Shown here: piece after piece, positions 61,361 to 64,000 of the stretch
How the letters are laid out: each line of letters begins with the position of its first letter
Numbering within the stretch: the first letter of the stretch is position 1
DNA from: an uncultured Mesonia sp.
GTDB lineage: Bacteria > Bacteroidota > Bacteroidia > Flavobacteriales > Flavobacteriaceae
DNA: 64,000 nt
Direction of reading: 5' to 3'
Assembly (NCBI GenBank): GCA_947499595.1
Contig: CANMOY010000002.1
Span: 186,001 to 250,000, forward strand
Made by a program: the position numbers and the translations under genes
The notes under the pieces: model-generated
Database searches by the model: none
Told to the model about the DNA's origin: nothing
Seen by the model: the letters and a program-made list of their open reading frames with translations, nothing else

Positions 61361-62587
61361 TTACATCTTATAAATCCATAAAGAAGGATCTAAATAGGTG
61401 GTATTTTTAAAAATATAAAAATTTAATGTAGGTCTTTGGGTTGCCGTTGCTTTTCCTACCTGACCTATCATTTGTCCACGCGAAATTTTTTCGCCTACCT
61501 CAACCCGAATATCGTTAAGGTTATTATAAACCGATATAAAGTCACCGTGTCTAATCATAACGGCTTTATTAGCGCCTTTTATAGCCTGGATTTTAAATAC
61601 CTCACCTTTAAAAATGGCATTCACGGGTTCATTCTCATTAGTTTCTATACGAACACCATTATTCATTATCTTAACGGTATGAATGGTTTTTGATGGGTGT
61701 TCGCCAAATTTCATAGTAACCACTCCAGATTTTACAGGCCAAGGTAATTTACCCTTATTGGAGGCAAAGTTGGCTGCAAGTTCCTTAGCTTCGGGTGTTA
61801 AAGCAAATTTGTTTTTACTAACTTTAGCACCTTTTTTCTTGTTTTCTGCAGCGATGGCTTCACGAATTAGCTTCTGAATTTGCGCATCTATTTCGCTAAT
61901 TTCTTTTTGTCTCTCTGCAAGTTGGGCTTTAAAGCTGCCTGTTTTTTCTCGTACTTCAGCAATGAGTATTTCTTGCCTTCGTTTATCTTCTTTGAGTTTT
62001 TGTTGGGTTTTTCGATTATCGGCTAACAAAGACTCCTTGGCTTTACGCTGTTCGATTAATTCATTGTTTAGCTCTTTTAATTCTTGGGTTTGTTCTTTTA
62101 TTTCCTCCCCTTGCTGGTGTCTGTAGTCAGCATATTGTTTCATATACTGCAACCGCTTATAGGCCTGCAAAAAGCTTTCTGATGAAAGTAAAAACATCAC
62201 CCTGCTTTTTTGCGATTTGCTTCGATAAGATTTGCTAATCATTTTTGCATAATCAGCTTTTAGCTGCTCTAGATCTTTACGTAATTTGGTGATTTTACTC
62301 AAATTTTCATTTATCTCACGAGTAAGCAAATTAGCTTGTTGGTTGGTCACTTTTATCAGTTGTTGAGTTGAGCTTATTTTACGCTCAATATCTTCAACTT
62401 GAACCAGTAGCGACCTACTTTTTTCCTGGTTGTTTTCTAGTAAATTATTGATTTGCGCAATTTCTTTTTTTAATGCGATACGTTTTGCTTCAAGCCGTTC
62501 ACGAGCCGTGCTTTGTGCTAACACCGGTGTGGTTAGCAGCAGGCATAAGAAAAACATAAAAAAGGTAAAGTGCGTTTTATAAATCAT
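61361..62587 (-). CDS. EnvC-like murein hydrolase activator with degenerate LytM domain
   Basis: This 408-residue periplasmic protein has a signal peptide (cleaved near VLA-Q). Two long coiled-coil stretches (about 25-110 and 140-240) carry a conserved loop around MFLLSSESFLQAYKRLQYMK. The C-terminal LytM/M23 domain is about 285-405. The zinc motifs are incomplete: IMNNGVRIETN lacks the His/Asp pair and the final HxH reads LNFYIF, although MIRHGDFISVYNNL keeps one His. It is therefore likely an activator of an amidase rather than a hydrolase itself. Its start overlaps the stop of the DUF4292 gene by 4 bp. Confidence 0.88.
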   Translation of the reverse strand: MIYKTHFTFFMFFLCLLLTTPVLAQSTARERLEAKRIALKKEIAQINNLLENNQEKSRSLLVQVEDIERKISSTQQLIKVTNQQANLLTREINENLSKITKLRKDLEQLKADYAKMISKSYRSKSQKSRVMFLLSSESFLQAYKRLQYMKQYADYRHQQGEEIKEQTQELKELNNELIEQRKAKESLLADNRKTQQKLKEDKRRQEILIAEVREKTGSFKAQLAERQKEISEIDAQIQKLIREAIAAENKKKGAKVSKNKFALTPEAKELAANFASNKGKLPWPVKSGVVTMKFGEHPSKTIHTVKIMNNGVRIETNENEPVNAIFKGEVFKIQAIKGANKAVMIRHGDFISVYNNLNDIRVEVGEKISRGQMIGQVGKATATQRPTLNFYIFKNTTYLDPSLWIYKM

Positions 62588-63357
62588 GGTAATTCTATGG
62601 CTTTATATCCTTTTGGGATTTCAAATGGGAAGCTTACAGGCTTATTCACTTCTATACTTCTGTAATCGATTTCAATTTGTGTGTTTTCGTTTACTTTGTT
62701 TGCTTGTATATTAATTTTCTTGGGAAACCAAAAATCGTTAATTTTTTGATATTCGGGATAATTTATGCGAATACTTTCGGCCTGATCTAATTTATGATAA
62801 TGTTGAGCATTTAATCGGAAATGAGAAGGATTTATAAGTAAAGTCTGACTCAAAAAAGCACTGAGTTGAGCGGTAAGTTTATATTCTTTTTCTTGATATA
62901 ATAAGTCATATTTACCTTTTGTAGCGGTAAACATAGCTTGTCCCAACAAAAGATTTTGTACTTGTTCGAAATCAACCGGTAGATTGAGCCATTTACTTAG
63001 CAATTCAAAATCACCATCAAAATAGGTTTGGTCTATTTTCTCATAGTATTGTACTCTATTCGGAGTGATATAAACTTTGGCTAAAGGAATAATCCCAGCT
63101 AGTTTTGCACTCAACCAAATGGCTTTATCTTTTTCTATGCGAGCGCTAATGGCAATAGATTGTGATTCTTCTTTGCTGGTGTAGCTTCCGCGCAAGCGTA
63201 CTTGTAAAGTTTTAATATCGGGAAAAGACTTCTCGTGAATCTTGGTAAGTTGCCTAATCGAAACATCTTTTGAAACCTTTCCACTCAGTGGTTTACTGGT
63301 TTTACAGCCCAAAAGAATAAGGCTAACCGCAAACAAATAAATTATATTTTTAAGCAT
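62584..63357 (-). CDS. DUF4292 lipoprotein
   Basis: This 257-residue outer-membrane-type lipoprotein has the lipobox LLGC (Cys18). The body is made of long beta strands (LQVRLRGSYTSKEESQSIAI, IEKDKAIWLSAK, RVQYYEKIDQTYFDG), similar to LolA/LolB-fold proteins, and matches DUF4292. The partner order TPR protein, DUF4292, EnvC-like is conserved in flavobacteria, which suggests an envelope or cell-wall assembly role. It lies 4 nt after the TPR gene and overlaps the EnvC-like gene by 4 bp. Confidence 0.88.
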   Translation of the reverse strand: MLKNIIYLFAVSLILLGCKTSKPLSGKVSKDVSIRQLTKIHEKSFPDIKTLQVRLRGSYTSKEESQSIAISARIEKDKAIWLSAKLAGIIPLAKVYITPNRVQYYEKIDQTYFDGDFELLSKWLNLPVDFEQVQNLLLGQAMFTATKGKYDLLYQEKEYKLTAQLSAFLSQTLLINPSHFRLNAQHYHKLDQAESIRINYPEYQKINDFWFPKKINIQANKVNENTQIEIDYRSIEVNKPVSFPFEIPKGYKAIELP

Positions 63358-63361
63358 GCCA

Positions 63362-64000
63362 CTAGCGATTTTTTAAATTTTGAAGTTGATTTTTGAATGA
63401 TTGAACTTTTTCTGAATTATTCATTTCTTGATAATAATTGATTAAAGCCCTATAAATATCTGCCTGTAAAGTTTGGTTATTTACTACCAGATTCAAACTC
63501 ATTAAAAGGTTTTTCTCTGCTGCGTCAAGTTTAAGCGTGTTGAACTGGCCCCAACCTAGGGTATAATAAAAAAGTGCTTGAGACGGGTATACATCAATTG
63601 CTTGTTGGCTAACTTCTAAGAGCACCTCATATTTTTTGAGCTTTTGGGCTAAAATAAGCACGTTTTTAAGGGTTTCAAAATGGTAAGGATCTTCTTGTAG
63701 TTTAGAGATATAATGATTAAATGCAGCAAGCTGGTTTTCATCGACCATATATTCAGCTACTAGTTCGCTATTTGCTTCACGCTCGATTTCGGTTTCAACC
63801 AAAGCCAAAAATTCATCTTTATATTGCGGTTGTTCCTGGACAAATTGTGCAAAATCCTGTAATACCCTCTTCTTTATAGTTAGATTGTCAACATTTTTGA
63901 TGACTTTATTTATAGATACGATGGCTTGATCAAACTTTTTGTCTTTGAGATATTGCTTATATAGGGCATAATGAGCTGCAGGAGCGTTGGCATTTACTCG
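63362..64000 (-). CDS. Tetratricopeptide-repeat protein, N-terminus beyond window
   Basis: The frame is open to the right edge, with 212 residues visible before the stop. Helical repeats match TPR spacing (HYALYKQYLKDKKFDQAIVS, ALFYYTLGWGQFNTLKLDAA, ADIYRALINYYQEMNNSEKV). It is a scaffold-type protein, probably periplasmic or lipid-anchored as in related flavobacteria, but the signal is outside the window. It is the first visible gene of the TPR-DUF4292-EnvC-like operon. Confidence 0.85.
   Translation of the reverse strand, partial: RVNANAPAAHYALYKQYLKDKKFDQAIVSINKVIKNVDNLTIKKRVLQDFAQFVQEQPQYKDEFLALVETEIEREANSELVAEYMVDENQLAAFNHYISKLQEDPYHFETLKNVLILAQKLKKYEVLLEVSQQAIDVYPSQALFYYTLGWGQFNTLKLDAAEKNLLMSLNLVVNNQTLQADIYRALINYYQEMNNSEKVQSFKNQLQNLKNR

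Overview
The window comes from a low-GC member of the Bacteroidota, very probably a flavobacterium (family Flavobacteriaceae). The reasons are the many TAnnTTTG -7 promoter elements instead of TATAAT, the lineage-typical families (GLPGLI, IPExxxVDY, DUF4292, CarboxypepD-regulatory outer-membrane barrels, a PID-CTERM-like protein) and the gene orders pdxA-DUF177-rpmF / fabH-accB-accC and acpP-fabF-rnc-IPExxxVDY-pyk. Most of the window is conserved chromosomal backbone. No phage, insertion sequence, CRISPR array or rRNA operon is visible.

Layout. 0-4.2 kb: a minus-strand drug-efflux operon (GbsR/MarR-type regulator, membrane fusion lipoprotein, RND pump cut by the left edge) with a 28-bp palindromic operator before the regulator. 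4.3-12.2 kb: a bacterial alpha-2-macroglobulin and penicillin-binding protein 1C pair. 12.4-17.5 kb: fatty-acid initiation genes (fabH, accB, accC) and pdxA-DUF177-rpmF, each group ending in its own terminator. 17.5-21.7 kb: ribE, a small sorting-signal protein, a CAT-anticodon tRNA, mce, rbfA, a LolC/E-type permease and dusB. 21.8-28.9 kb: an accessory outer-membrane segment with a decapitated receptor remnant, a large barrel receptor fused by overlap to a GLPGLI gene, a small secreted protein and a second barrel receptor. 29-41.3 kb: lepA, a small lipoprotein, yebC, a Na+/H+ antiporter, an MBL hydrolase, an S8 peptidase, an M1 peptidase, a PH-like membrane protein, pyk and an IPExxxVDY protein. 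41.4-45.1 kb: rnc, fabF, acpP, then purN-rnhA. 45.1-48.1 kb: an AT-rich accessory island. 48.5-64 kb: a PfkB kinase, a long PurF, sodA, an AddA-like/AddB-like pair split by kbl and an ompA-type gene, tRNA-Ala, an EnvC-like LytM protein, a DUF4292 lipoprotein and a TPR protein cut by the right edge.

The most interesting region is the island at 45.1-48.1 kb. It has a CPBP-family intramembrane protease (a family linked to bacteriocin processing or immunity), followed in the same reading frame across one stop codon by a leaderless ORF with a glycine-rich, amphipathic, bacteriocin-like C-terminus. Next comes a tiny two-helix membrane protein, and upstream is a secreted lipoprotein with six clustered C-terminal cysteines. 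This could be a decayed or unusual secreted-peptide locus, but that is inference.

Three further signals deserve checking. A recurrent structured intergenic element lies just after two stop codons (39282-39390 and 21769-21858). Two unrelated small secreted-protein genes share an almost identical promoter/leader with an 11-12 nt homopolymer. An orphan promoter-terminator pair near 51.43-51.51 kb could make a small RNA. Promoter calls are pattern matches made by eye; in most only the -7 element is convincing.
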